The notes beneath the pieces were generated by a model. That model was given only the letters and a program-made list of their open reading frames with translations. It was not told where the DNA came from and made no database searches. DNA of 17,201 nucleotides from an uncultured Collinsella sp. (GTDB lineage Bacteria > Actinomycetota > Coriobacteriia > Coriobacteriales > Coriobacteriaceae): positions 1 to 17,201 of the forward strand of contig UROR01000033.1 of the NCBI GenBank assembly GCA_900549535.1, written 5' to 3'. This document shows positions 8,165 through 14,253 of the stretch, in pieces. Positions within the stretch are counted from its first letter, which is position 1, and every line of letters begins with the position of its first letter. The translations under genes and the position numbers were made by a program.

Positions 8165-8230
8165 TTGTTGACGTGTTTACATCGACCAAGAGAGGATAGC
8201 GCATTTCAGTCGTTGTTGACGTGTTAACAT
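8165..8230. promoter_or_regulatory. Twin 18-bp operator-like repeats in the fabH-birA control region
   Basis: Two direct copies of TTGTTGACGTGTTWACAT lie at 8165-8182 and 8213-8230. They match at 17 of 18 positions and are 48 bp apart start to start. Each copy is itself an imperfect inverted repeat; the second is TGTTGAC-GT-GTTAACA with one mismatch. The proximal copy sits 4 bp upstream of the fabH ribosome binding site. The distal copy would cover the -35 region of a fabH promoter. This is how a repressor site is often arranged. The regulator is not in the window. BirA here has no DNA-binding domain, so a GntR, TetR, LacI or MarR type protein elsewhere is more likely. Confidence 0.6.
8193..8198 (-). 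promoter_or_regulatory. Candidate -10 element for the fab operon
   Basis: TATCCT on the minus strand lies midway between the two operator-like repeats. The same hexamer serves as the -10 of the rpsL promoter in this window. A start site near 8186 would put the proximal repeat just inside the transcript. At 17-bp spacing the -35 position reads CGTCAA, which does not resemble TTGACA. The promoter may be weak, may need an activator, or may lie elsewhere. Confidence 0.35.
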
Positions 8231-8323
8231 TAAATTGTCCAAATGCGACAAAGGCTTCACATTGTGTCTGCCTCACAACACCATTGCGTTATTCACTTAT
8301 TCATTAAGGAGGTAGCAGCCGTT

Positions 8324-9100
8324 ATGGATGCCCAATTAACGATAGTCGACGTAACCGGATCGACCAACGATGACCTGCTAGAAGCAGGAAAACAGGGTGC
8401 GCCGCACGGCACAGGACTTGCCGCACGGGCTCAGACAGCAGGACGCGGCCGACGCGGCCACAAGTGGGATTCAACCGCTGGTAACTTGTTGCTCTCGATT
8501 GTCCTACGTCCACGTGTTGATCCCGCCAAGTACTCTGGTCTTGCCGCCGTCAGCGGCTTAGCGGTGCTCGAGGCGCTCGAAAAGCAGGGTCTTGCAAACG
8601 AGATTGGCCTCAAATGGCCCAACGACCTGGTCGCGCGAGGGCGCAAACTCGGCGGCATTCTGGTCGAAGCCGCACGCGATAACGAAGGCAGCCCCTTTGC
8701 AGTCTGCGGCATTGGCGTCAATGTGAACTATGTGCCTTCGGAGGTTCCCGATGGCGGCCTGGCGGCAATTGGCCTCTCAGACCTCAACGAGAATGTTCCC
8801 GCCGTCGATGTGCTGCTCAAGGAGGTCTATTACACCGTCGTAAACGCTGTGGACGCGTGGGCTGATCTGCTCAACGCCATGAAAGAAAACACTGGACCGC
8901 TCGCGCCCGTCCACGGCGAATATGTCACTCACCTCAATTGGATCGGAGAGCACGTTATCGCCCGTTCCCCTGCCGGTGACGAGCTGGCACGCGGCATCTT
9001 TAAAACCGTCGATGCCTTTGGTCGCGCATGTATCGAAACGGAAGGCGGCTTGCGATCCTTCCATTTTGAGGAGGCATCGCTGCGTCCCTTGAGCGAATAG
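8324..9100 (+). CDS. birA: Biotin--[acetyl-CoA-carboxylase] ligase, monofunctional (no HTH domain)
   Basis: BirA activates biotin with ATP and attaches it to a lysine, here presumably Lys124 of AccB. The 258-aa product starts directly with the catalytic domain (VDVTGSTNDDLLEAG). It has the biotinyl-AMP loop GRGRRG at 40-45, KWPNDL at 97-102, RKLGGILVE with Lys108, and GIGVNVNY. The N-terminal winged helix of bifunctional BirA repressors is absent, so this is a group I ligase. ATG 8324 follows AAGGAGG at 8306-8312 with a rather long 11-nt gap. The frame also reaches an ATG at 8243, which has no ribosome binding site. It is the only plus-strand gene, divergent from the fab operon. Confidence 0.93.
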   Translation: MDAQLTIVDVTGSTNDDLLEAGKQGAPHGTGLAARAQTAGRGRRGHKWDSTAGNLLLSIVLRPRVDPAKYSGLAAVSGLAVLEALEKQGLANEIGLKWPNDLVARGRKLGGILVEAARDNEGSPFAVCGIGVNVNYVPSEVPDGGLAAIGLSDLNENVPAVDVLLKEVYYTVVNAVDAWADLLNAMKENTGPLAPVHGEYVTHLNWIGEHVIARSPAGDELARGIFKTVDAFGRACIETEGGLRSFHFEEASLRPLSE

Positions 9101-9152
9101 GGCGCTGCAGCCACCTACTCGGCAGCAATGCCCGGCAGTCCAAACCATTATT

Positions 9153-9193
9153 CAAACAAAAGAGCCCCGCTACCAACATGGCAGCGGGGCTCT
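9153..9193 (-). terminator. Intrinsic terminator of the rpsL-rpsG-fusA-rpsJ operon
   Basis: An 11-bp perfect stem (AGAGCCCCGCT at 9161-9171 with AGCGGGGCTCT at 9183-9193) has an 11-nt loop. On the minus strand it is followed by TTTTGTTTG. It lies 22 nt after the rpsJ stop. On the plus strand no T-run follows, so it would stop birA transcripts poorly, if at all. Confidence 0.88.
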
Positions 9194-9214
9194 GTAAGCT
9201 ATGAGCGATATCGC

Positions 9215-9523
9215 TTAGAGCTTGATGTCGATGTCGACGCCAGCGGGGAGGTCGAGACGCATGAGCGAATCAACGGTGCCCGAGGTGGGGTCAAGGATGT
9301 CGATGAGGCGCTTGTGGGTGCGCATCTCGAACTGCTCACGGGAGTCCTTGTTCACGTGCGGCGAGCGGATAACCGTGTACAGGTTGCGCTCGGTGGGCAG
9401 GGGGACAGGACCGGAAACGCGAGCGCCGGTCTTCTGAGCGGTCTCGACGATGAGCTTCGCGGACTGATCGACGACCTCGTGATCATAGCCCTTGAGGCGA
9501 ATGCGGATCTTCTGGGTAGCCAA
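9215..9523 (-). CDS. rpsJ: 30S ribosomal protein S10
   Basis: S10 is a 30S head protein and, as NusE, also takes part in transcription antitermination. The product is 102 aa, full length, starting MATQKIRIRLKGYDHEVVDQ and ending PAGVDIDIKL. The start codon is TTG (9523-9521), with GGAGG 6 nt upstream. No ATG or GTG gives a proper N-terminus. In most bacteria rpsJ heads the S10 operon and is followed by rplC. Here it ends the str operon, 60 nt behind fusA, and a terminator follows. A small hairpin, GCGAGA with TCTCGC at 9542-9558, lies in the gap to fusA. Confidence 0.97.
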   Translation of the reverse strand: MATQKIRIRLKGYDHEVVDQSAKLIVETAQKTGARVSGPVPLPTERNLYTVIRSPHVNKDSREQFEMRTHKRLIDILDPTSGTVDSLMRLDLPAGVDIDIKL

Positions 9524-9583
9524 CTTAAACCTCCAAAGAGTGCGAGAGATGTTCTCGCGGATTACGTAACAGGGAGCTCGAAC

Positions 9584-11680
9584 TTAGGCGTTCTTGCTCA
9601 TGACCTCGTCCACGATGGACTTGGGCGCGGGCTCATAAGAGTCGAACTGCATCGTGTAGGATGCACGGCCCTGGGTCTGGGAGCGAAGGTCGGTAGCGTA
9701 ACCGAACATCTCGCCCAGCGGCACCTTGGCACGGATGAGCTTGCTGTTCTTGCGATCCTCCATGCCCTCGATCTTGCCGCGGCGACCGGAGAGGTTGCCC
9801 ATAACGTCGCCCATGTACTGCTCGGGGGTCTCGACCTCGACAGCCATAATCGGCTCGAGCAGCTGCGGATCGGACTTCTTGAGAGCGTCCTTGATTGCCA
9901 TGGAACCGGCGATCTTGAAGGCGGCCTCGGAGGAGTCGACCTCGTGGTAAGAACCGTCGAACAGGGTGACCTTGACGTCGAGGACCGGGAAGCCGGCGAT
10001 AACACCGGTGTTCAGGGCCTCCTGGATGCCCTTGTCAATGGACGGAATGTACTCCTTGGGCACGACGCCGCCGACGATAGCGTTGACGAACTCGTAGCCG
10101 AAGCCCTCCTCCATCTTCTCGAGCTTGATGACGGCGTGGCCGTACTGACCGCGACCACCGGTCTGGCGGGCATACTTGGTGTCCTGATCGACGGCCTTGG
10201 TGATGGTCTCCTTATAGGCGACCTGCGGCGCGCCGACGTTTGCCTCGACCTTGAACTCGCGGAGCAGACGGTCGACGATGATCTCGAGGTGCAGCTCGCC
10301 CATGCCGGCGATGATGGTCTGGCCGGTCTCGTGGTTGGTGGACACCTGGAAGGTCGGGTCCTCCTCGGCGAGCTTGGTCAGAGCCAGGGACATCTTGTCC
10401 TGCTCGGCCTTGGTCTTGGGCTCGATGGCAACGTCGATAACGGGCTTAGCGAACTCGATCTTCTCGAGGACGATCTCCTTGCCCTCTTCGCACAGGGTGT
10501 CACCGGTGGTGGAGTTCTTGAAGCCGACGCAAGCGACGATGTCGCCGGCGGCAGCGTCGTCACGGTCGATACGCTCGGCGGCGTTCATCTCGAGGATGCG
10601 GCCGAGGCGCTCGCGCTGACCGTTGGAAGCGTTGATCACGTAGGAGCCGGACTCGGCACGGCCGGAGTAAACGCGGACGTAGGTGAGCTTACCGACGAAC
10701 GGGTCGGTCATGATCTTGAAGACCAGGCCAGAGAAGGGCTCGTCGAAGGAAGGATGACGCTCGATCTCCTCGCCGGTGTCCGGATCGGTACCGGTGACGG
10801 CCTCAACGTCGAGCGGGCTGGGCAGGTAGTCGACGACAGCGTCGAGCAGCTCCTGGACGCCCTTGTTCTTGTAGGCGGAGCCCACGAAGACGAGGTTGAG
10901 CTCGTTGGCCAGAACGCCCTTGCGCAGAGCAGCCTTGAGCTCCTCGACGGTGAAGTCCTCCTCCATGAGGATCTTCTCCATGAGCTCGTCGTCAAAGCTG
11001 GCAGCAGCGTCGAGGAGCTCCTCGCGCTTGGTGGCAGCGATGTCAGCGAACTCAGCCGGGATCTCGTCCATCGGCTCGGGGTAGGTCATGCCCTTGTCGT
11101 CGGCCTTGAAGTCCCATGCGGTCATGGTGACGAGGTCGATGACGCCCCAGAAGTTGTCCTCGGCGCCCATCGGGACCTGAGCGGCCACGGCGTTGGCGTC
11201 GAGACGATCCTTCATGGTCTCGATAGCGTTGAAGAAGTCAGCGCCCACGCGGTCATACTTGTTGATGAAGGCGATGCGGGGGACGTTGAAGGTAGAAGCC
11301 TGACGCCAAACGGTCTCAGACTGGGGCTGAACGCCGGCAACGGCGTCGAAGACGGCGACAGCGCCATCGAGGACGCGCAGGCAGCGCTCGACCTCGGCGG
11401 TGAAGTCAACGTGGCCCGGGGTGTCGATGATCTGGATGCGGTAGTCGGTACCGTCCTTCTTCCAGAAGCACGTGGTAGCAGCGGAGGTAATGGTTACGCC
11501 GCGCTCCTGCTCCTGAACCATCCAGTCCATGGTGGCAGCGCCCTCATGGACCTCACCGATCTTGTGGGTCTTACCGGTGTAGTAAAGAATACGCTCGGTC
11601 GTGGTGGTCTTACCGGCATCGATGTGAGCCATGATGCCGATGTTACGGGTATCGGAAAGCTTGTACTTAGGCTTAGCCAT
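9584..11680 (-). CDS. fusA: Translation elongation factor G
   Basis: EF-G is the GTPase that drives tRNA-mRNA translocation on the ribosome. It is 698 aa, the normal length. The G1 motif AHIDAGKT is at 18-25, followed by RGVTITSA (switch I region) and DTPGHVDF (G3) at 86-93. G4 reads NKYD at 140-143 where NKMD is more usual, and G5 lies in GSAYKNKG. The domain IV signature HEVDSSEAAFKIAGSMA is present, so this is canonical EF-G and not a ribosome-protection protein. The ATG at 11680 has AAGGA upstream. It lies 19 nt after rpsG. tuf, the usual next gene, is absent; rpsJ follows instead. Confidence 0.97.
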   Translation of the reverse strand: MAKPKYKLSDTRNIGIMAHIDAGKTTTTERILYYTGKTHKIGEVHEGAATMDWMVQEQERGVTITSAATTCFWKKDGTDYRIQIIDTPGHVDFTAEVERCLRVLDGAVAVFDAVAGVQPQSETVWRQASTFNVPRIAFINKYDRVGADFFNAIETMKDRLDANAVAAQVPMGAEDNFWGVIDLVTMTAWDFKADDKGMTYPEPMDEIPAEFADIAATKREELLDAAASFDDELMEKILMEEDFTVEELKAALRKGVLANELNLVFVGSAYKNKGVQELLDAVVDYLPSPLDVEAVTGTDPDTGEEIERHPSFDEPFSGLVFKIMTDPFVGKLTYVRVYSGRAESGSYVINASNGQRERLGRILEMNAAERIDRDDAAAGDIVACVGFKNSTTGDTLCEEGKEIVLEKIEFAKPVIDVAIEPKTKAEQDKMSLALTKLAEEDPTFQVSTNHETGQTIIAGMGELHLEIIVDRLLREFKVEANVGAPQVAYKETITKAVDQDTKYARQTGGRGQYGHAVIKLEKMEEGFGYEFVNAIVGGVVPKEYIPSIDKGIQEALNTGVIAGFPVLDVKVTLFDGSYHEVDSSEAAFKIAGSMAIKDALKKSDPQLLEPIMAVEVETPEQYMGDVMGNLSGRRGKIEGMEDRKNSKLIRAKVPLGEMFGYATDLRSQTQGRASYTMQFDSYEPAPKSIVDEVMSKNA

Positions 11681-11699
11681 GTTAGTTCCTTACCTTAAC

Positions 11700-12173
11700 T
11701 TACCAACGATAGTGAGAGAACGCGCGGTTGGCCTCGGCCATCTTGAAGACGTCCTCACGCTTCTTGACGGAAGCGCCCAGGCCGTTGGAAGCGTCGAGAA
11801 TCTCGTTGGCGAGACGCTCGGCCATGGTCTTCTCCTTGCGAGCGCGGGAGAAGTTGACGATCCAGCGGATACCCAGAGCGGTGGAACGACGGGAGTTGAC
11901 CTCCATCGGGACCTGATAGGTAGCGCCACCGACACGCTTGGGCTTAACCTCGAGCGTGGGCTTGACGTTGTCCATAGCCTTCTTGAAGGTAGCGAGAGCG
12001 TCGCCACCCTCGGACTTCTCGGCAACGATCTCGAAAGCGGTGTAAACGATGCGCTCAGCGGTGGCCTTCTTGCCGTCAAGAAGGACCTTGTTGATGAGCT
12101 GAGTCACCAGGCGGTTGTTGTAAACGGCGTCAGGCTGAACCTCACGACGATTAGCTGCTGCACGACGCGGCAT
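11700..12173 (-). CDS. rpsG: 30S ribosomal protein S7
   Basis: S7 starts assembly of the 30S head by binding the 3' domain of 16S rRNA and lines the E site. The product is 157 aa, close to the usual 156. It starts MPRRAAANRREVQPDAVYNN. The segment GGATYQVPMEV and the C-terminal NRAFSHYRW are family signatures. ATG 12173 has AAGGAGA 6 nt upstream. It is the second gene of the str operon, with a 73-nt gap after rpsL and 19 nt before fusA. Confidence 0.97.
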   Translation of the reverse strand: MPRRAAANRREVQPDAVYNNRLVTQLINKVLLDGKKATAERIVYTAFEIVAEKSEGGDALATFKKAMDNVKPTLEVKPKRVGGATYQVPMEVNSRRSTALGIRWIVNFSRARKEKTMAERLANEILDASNGLGASVKKREDVFKMAEANRAFSHYRW

Positions 12174-12195
12174 GTGAAATCTCCTTAAGTGTCTA

Positions 12196-12221
12196 CCGTG
12201 CGGCGCTTAGGCGGCACACGG
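12196..12221 (-). promoter_or_regulatory. Hairpin in the rpsL-rpsG intercistronic gap
   Basis: CCGTG at 12196-12200 pairs with CACGG at 12217-12221, and an inner CGC/GCG step closes on TTAG. In E. coli the S12-S7 gap carries an S7 binding site used for feedback control. A similar role here is only a guess from position. Confidence 0.25.
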
Positions 12222-12246
12222 CGAAAGTATCAAAACGTTATCTGGC

Positions 12247-12624
12247 TTATTTAGCCTTGGGGCGCTTAGCACCGTACTTGGAACGGGCCTGCATACGGTT
12301 CTGGACCGGAGCAGCGTCGTAGGCGCCACGGATGACGTGATAACGGACACCAGGGAGGTCACGGACACGACCGCCGCGGACGAGCACGATGGAGTGCTCC
12401 TGCAGGTTGTGGCCCTCACCCGGGATGTAAGCAGTAACTTCGATGCCGTTGACGAGGCGAACACGGGCAACCTTACGAAGAGCCGAGTTCGGCTTCTTGG
12501 GGCTCGTGGTGAAGACGCGGGTGCACACGCCGCGCTTCTGGGAGTTGTGCTGCAGAGCAGCGTTCTTGGACTTCTTGGGCACGGAACGACGGCCCTGGCG
12601 AACCAGCTGGTTAATAGTAGGCAA
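12247..12624 (-). CDS. rpsL: 30S ribosomal protein S12 (with Arg88)
   Basis: S12 sits at the decoding centre and affects accuracy and streptomycin response. The product is 125 aa: MPTINQLVRQGRRSVPKKSK at the start and QARSKYGAKRPKAK at the end. The start codon is TTG (12624-12622), with GAAGGAG 6 nt upstream, and no alternative start gives a correct N-terminus. SPKKPNSALRK keeps the wild-type Lys43. GGRVRDLPGVRY has Arg (codon CGT, 12363-12361) at position 88, where E. coli and most bacteria have Lys. K88R is a known streptomycin-resistance change. It is the first gene of the str operon, with its own promoter. Confidence 0.97.
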   Translation of the reverse strand: MPTINQLVRQGRRSVPKKSKNAALQHNSQKRGVCTRVFTTSPKKPNSALRKVARVRLVNGIEVTAYIPGEGHNLQEHSIVLVRGGRVRDLPGVRYHVIRGAYDAAPVQNRMQARSKYGAKRPKAK

Positions 12625-12717
12625 AGCGTACTCCTTCTCGAATGATTCCAGCTTTCTGTAAAGTGCAACGGCTTGAATCGAGGGGTCAGCATCCCCCTAC
12701 GAAACACGCAGTTCGAT

Positions 12718-12746
12718 AGGATACGTGGCGTTAGCTGTGCCGTCAA
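12718..12746 (-). promoter_or_regulatory. Promoter of the rpsL operon
   Basis: On the minus strand TTGACG (12746-12741) and TATCCT (12723-12718) are separated by exactly 17 nt, a good fit to a housekeeping sigma promoter. Transcription would start near 12711 and give a leader of about 87 nt. The leader has a small hairpin, AGGGG at 12681-12685 with CCCCT at 12694-12698, and the rpsL ribosome binding site. Confidence 0.75.
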
Positions 12747-12801
12747 CAGACCACGCCGCCGGGCGTATCCCAAAATGAGCACATTTCCGCAAAGCCTACA
12801 C

Positions 12802-12837
12802 AAAAGGAATCCCCTCCTGTGCGCGGGAGCTGATTCC
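12802..12837 (-). terminator. Minus-strand intrinsic terminator upstream of rpsL
   Basis: GGAATC (12806-12811) pairs with GATTCC (12832-12837), with an inner CTCC/GGAG step. On the minus strand TTTTGTG follows at once. It would stop transcription coming from the ECF module or from the palindrome region before the rpsL promoter. Its GATTCC arm is also the end of the large inverted repeat at 12832-12968, so the two structures compete. Confidence 0.6.
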
Positions 12838-12968
12838 CGGGCCGGGCGGCACAGGGGTTAAGTTTGCTGCTCTACAGTCCTGGCTCGCACGGAGGCCACA
12901 TTAAGTGGCCTCCGGCTCGTGCGGAACTCGCGACAAACTTAACCCCTGTGCCGCCCGGCCCGGGAATC
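12832..12968. repeat. Perfect 35-bp inverted repeat with nested hairpin
   Basis: The arm at 12832-12866 is exactly complementary to that at 12934-12968 over all 35 bases (arm begins GATTCCCGGGCC and ends GGTTAAGTTTG). The 67-nt loop holds a second perfect stem, GGAGGCCAC with GTGGCCTCC (12891-12899 and 12905-12913), closed by ATTAA. No T-run follows on either strand, so it is not a simple terminator. No reading frame within it looks real. No clear target-site duplication flanks it. It could be a non-autonomous mobile palindrome (MITE-like), a structured RNA or a cruciform site. Confidence 0.9.
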
Positions 12969-13135
12969 CGACGTGCTCGTTGGGGCAACGTTATCTTCCA
13001 AAAAGGGACGGGTTTATTTTGGTCGGTTTTATCTGGGGAAACGTCGCACTCCTGCGATGATCTGTTCTCATCTGTCGCATGGAAATCGGCGGCGCTTTCG
13101 GAAGTATATTGCTCGGTTTAACCTTCCATTTAATG
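12969..13135. other. Gene-free spacer with small hairpins
   Basis: No reading frame here has a ribosome binding site or recognisable protein. Two small hairpins are visible: CGTTG/CAACG at 12978-12990 and TGCGA/TCGCA at 13053-13079. A TATACT on the minus strand (13108-13103) could be a -10 element, but the -35 position is poor. If active, it would give a transcript of about 300 nt running through the 35-bp palindrome to the terminator at 12802-12837. This is speculative. Confidence 0.4.
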
Positions 13136-13170
13136 CAAAATGGGCCGCCTCCCCTAGTAGGAAGCGGCCC
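13136..13170 (-). terminator. Intrinsic terminator of the ECF sigma / anti-sigma operon
   Basis: GGGCCGC (13142-13148) pairs with GCGGCCC (13164-13170), and the stem extends inward by about four more pairs including T-G wobbles. On the minus strand ATTTTGC follows. It starts 6 nt after the stop codon of the anti-sigma gene. Confidence 0.82.
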
Positions 13171-13176
13171 CAAATC

Positions 13177-14253
13177 TTACGAATAGACGATGGTAAAGGG
13201 TTCCGACGTTTCGGCGTCCCCTGTTGAAGTGCAGCGTGTGCCCTCAAGCGTTACTGAGACCACTTGGTCGACATCAATCAACTTCGTTGGCACCCAGATG
13301 TTCTCTCCGCTATTGCGCCCATAAGAAAAATATAAGTTGAACGTCCCTGCGTCGTCATCTTCGATAATCTGCTCCGATCCATCCTTGTAGGTAACCGTCA
13401 ACTTCTTCGTGACTGCGTCAATGCCCAGATCATCGATGTGTGTCTGGATAGAAAACGGGCTGATCTCGAGAGGCGAGTCATCGGAGCGGAGTTCCTTTGT
13501 ATCGACGTACGCTCCAACGCTAAACTCGGGCGTCGATGCCTCGAACGGCTTCGCATCCTCGCCTTCGCCCTCGGTCCACGAGATATTCCAGGTGACCGCA
13601 TGTTGAAAACCTCGCTCGCGATCCATAGAAGCAAAGTACATCGTGCCATTAATGACAGTATCGCTTGATGTGTCCTTATCAATGGTGCAGCGTGTGTCAG
13701 CCCATTCCTCGCCGAAGTTCATGCTGGGCGTGCCGATGCCTTGTTCTTCTTCACCATAGAGAACAAGTTCGCCTGTCTCTGCTGCCGGCTTGTAGTAGTT
13801 AACGCCATTTGGATTGGACAGCGTAAACGTCACGGCACCGCAACCGTTTTTATCGATAGCCATCTCATGGATATCAAGCGTATAGCCGTTACCCTCGACG
13901 GACAGATTAACCTTCTGGACTGTGCCCTCCAGGCTTTGGGGCGCAATGCCGTCACCAAACTCTCTGGTGTAGGTGTATTTAGTCCCCGATGAGCCGCCAT
14001 TAGTCCAGGTAATGGAATCCCCGTTGCCGTGGTTTCCCCAGGCTGAGGCAAAATAGCCGGAATTGACAACGGCGTAGGCGACCCCTCCGGTCGCCAACAC
14101 TCCGGCAAGACATCCGATTACGGCAACATAGAGAGGCTTCGCGTGGCCCTTTCGATGAAGCGGCTCACCCGCAGCGGTATTAAGGACGCGATCTGCAAGA
14201 TTGCTATCGGCTTGGATGGACTCGAAGGCCTGCTTGATTTGATTGGATTTCAC
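13177..14253 (-). CDS. Putative membrane-anchored anti-sigma factor (DUF4179-like)
   Basis: This 358-aa protein has a short cytoplasmic part (1-40), one membrane segment (about 41-63, LYVAVIGCLAGVLATGGVAY) and a large outside domain of about 295 residues. The outside domain is rich in beta-type segments and has several acidic patches. The N-terminal IKQAFESIQADSNLADRVL resembles the sigma-binding start of DUF4179-type proteins found behind ECF sigma genes. That family link is from memory. It starts with GTG 14253 after GGAGG and overlaps the sigma gene by 50 nt, the usual coupling for a sigma/anti-sigma pair. It would hold the sigma factor at the membrane until an envelope signal arrives. The signal is unknown. 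No zinc-binding HxxxCxxC motif of the classic ZAS type is seen. Confidence 0.72.
   Translation of the reverse strand: MKSNQIKQAFESIQADSNLADRVLNTAAGEPLHRKGHAKPLYVAVIGCLAGVLATGGVAYAVVNSGYFASAWGNHGNGDSITWTNGGSSGTKYTYTREFGDGIAPQSLEGTVQKVNLSVEGNGYTLDIHEMAIDKNGCGAVTFTLSNPNGVNYYKPAAETGELVLYGEEEQGIGTPSMNFGEEWADTRCTIDKDTSSDTVINGTMYFASMDRERGFQHAVTWNISWTEGEGEDAKPFEASTPEFSVGAYVDTKELRSDDSPLEISPFSIQTHIDDLGIDAVTKKLTVTYKDGSEQIIEDDDAGTFNLYFSYGRNSGENIWVPTKLIDVDQVVSVTLEGTRCTSTGDAETSEPFTIVYS

Noticed and set aside
8165..8230. Repeats as a classic BirA operator
   Set aside because: BirA here has no DNA-binding domain, and the half-sites are 2 bp apart instead of the about 14-16 bp of BirA sites.
8243..8323. Upstream ATG 8243 as the birA start
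   Set aside because: It has no ribosome binding site and would add 27 residues unlike any BirA domain; AAGGAGG at 8306-8312 points to ATG 8324.
9128..11698. 856-codon open frame on the plus strand opposite fusA and rpsJ
   Set aside because: It is the antisense of well-identified genes, full of Leu/Val/Gly/Asp repeats that arise from reversed GC-ending codons, with no family motif. Long antisense frames are common in high-GC DNA.
12832..12968. 35-bp inverted repeat as an ordinary intrinsic terminator
   Set aside because: The loop is 67 nt and no T-run follows on either strand; the nearby terminator at 12802-12837 fits that role better.
12864..13227. Short frames on both strands in the rpsL upstream spacer
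   Set aside because: They run through perfect palindromes and terminators and show no conserved protein pattern.
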